A stretch of 5,790 bases of DNA. It comes from an uncultured bacterium (GTDB taxonomy: Bacteria; Cyanobacteriota; Vampirovibrionia; Gastranaerophilales; Gastranaerophilaceae). Of this stretch, positions 5,788 through 5,790 are shown piece after piece (the stretch's first letter is position 1; each line of letters starts with the position of its first letter). The stretch spans positions 1 through 5,790 of the forward strand of contig CACZPB010000039.1 in assembly GCA_902782905.1 (NCBI GenBank), read 5' to 3'. The translations under genes were made by a program, and so were the position numbers. The notes below the pieces were generated by a model. That model searched no databases. It was not told the origin of the DNA and worked only from the letters and a program-made list of their open reading frames with translations.

Positions 5788-5790
5788 ATA

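Overview
This window is a low-GC bacterial segment. It is dominated by a leftward (minus-strand) flagellar operon, fliF-fliG-fliH-fliI. To its right lie a divergent small-gene pair (a short hydrophobic/exported peptide and a one-domain XRE-type regulator) and a tRNA-Leu gene. No taxonomic marker is present. The AT-rich composition, the style of the small XRE protein, and a tRNA gene without encoded CCA would fit a flagellated member of the Melainabacteria/Gastranaerophilales (non-photosynthetic sister lineage of cyanobacteria). This is a low-to-moderate-confidence impression, and other low-GC bacteria are possible.

Right to left along the transcription of the main operon: tRNA-Leu(CAA) (5704-5787, minus) converges on the XRE gene (5393-5611, plus), and one A/T-flanked hairpin (5667-5695) between them can end transcription from both sides. 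The XRE gene is divergent from a 60-residue membrane/secreted peptide gene (5149-5331, minus). Their 61-base shared control region holds a perfect inverted repeat, a second degenerate copy 23 bp away, and a good sigma-70-type promoter for the peptide gene. A second sigma-70-like promoter (5022-5050) lies just ahead of fliF.

The operon encodes the MS ring (FliF), the rotor/switch protein bound to it (FliG), and the export ATPase (FliI) with its regulator (FliH). Together these are the base on which the flagellar motor and its type III export machine are built. fliG/fliH and fliH/fliI overlap and are probably translationally coupled. fliF and fliG are instead separated by 98 bases that contain a tandem 8/16-bp repeat.

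Downstream of fliI (1-209) there is no convincing gene. This stretch holds the most unusual structure in the window. A pyrimidine tract, its exact mirror image and its exact purine complement lie in a row, so one strand could fold into a 16-triad intramolecular triple helix on top of a hairpin of about 23 bp.
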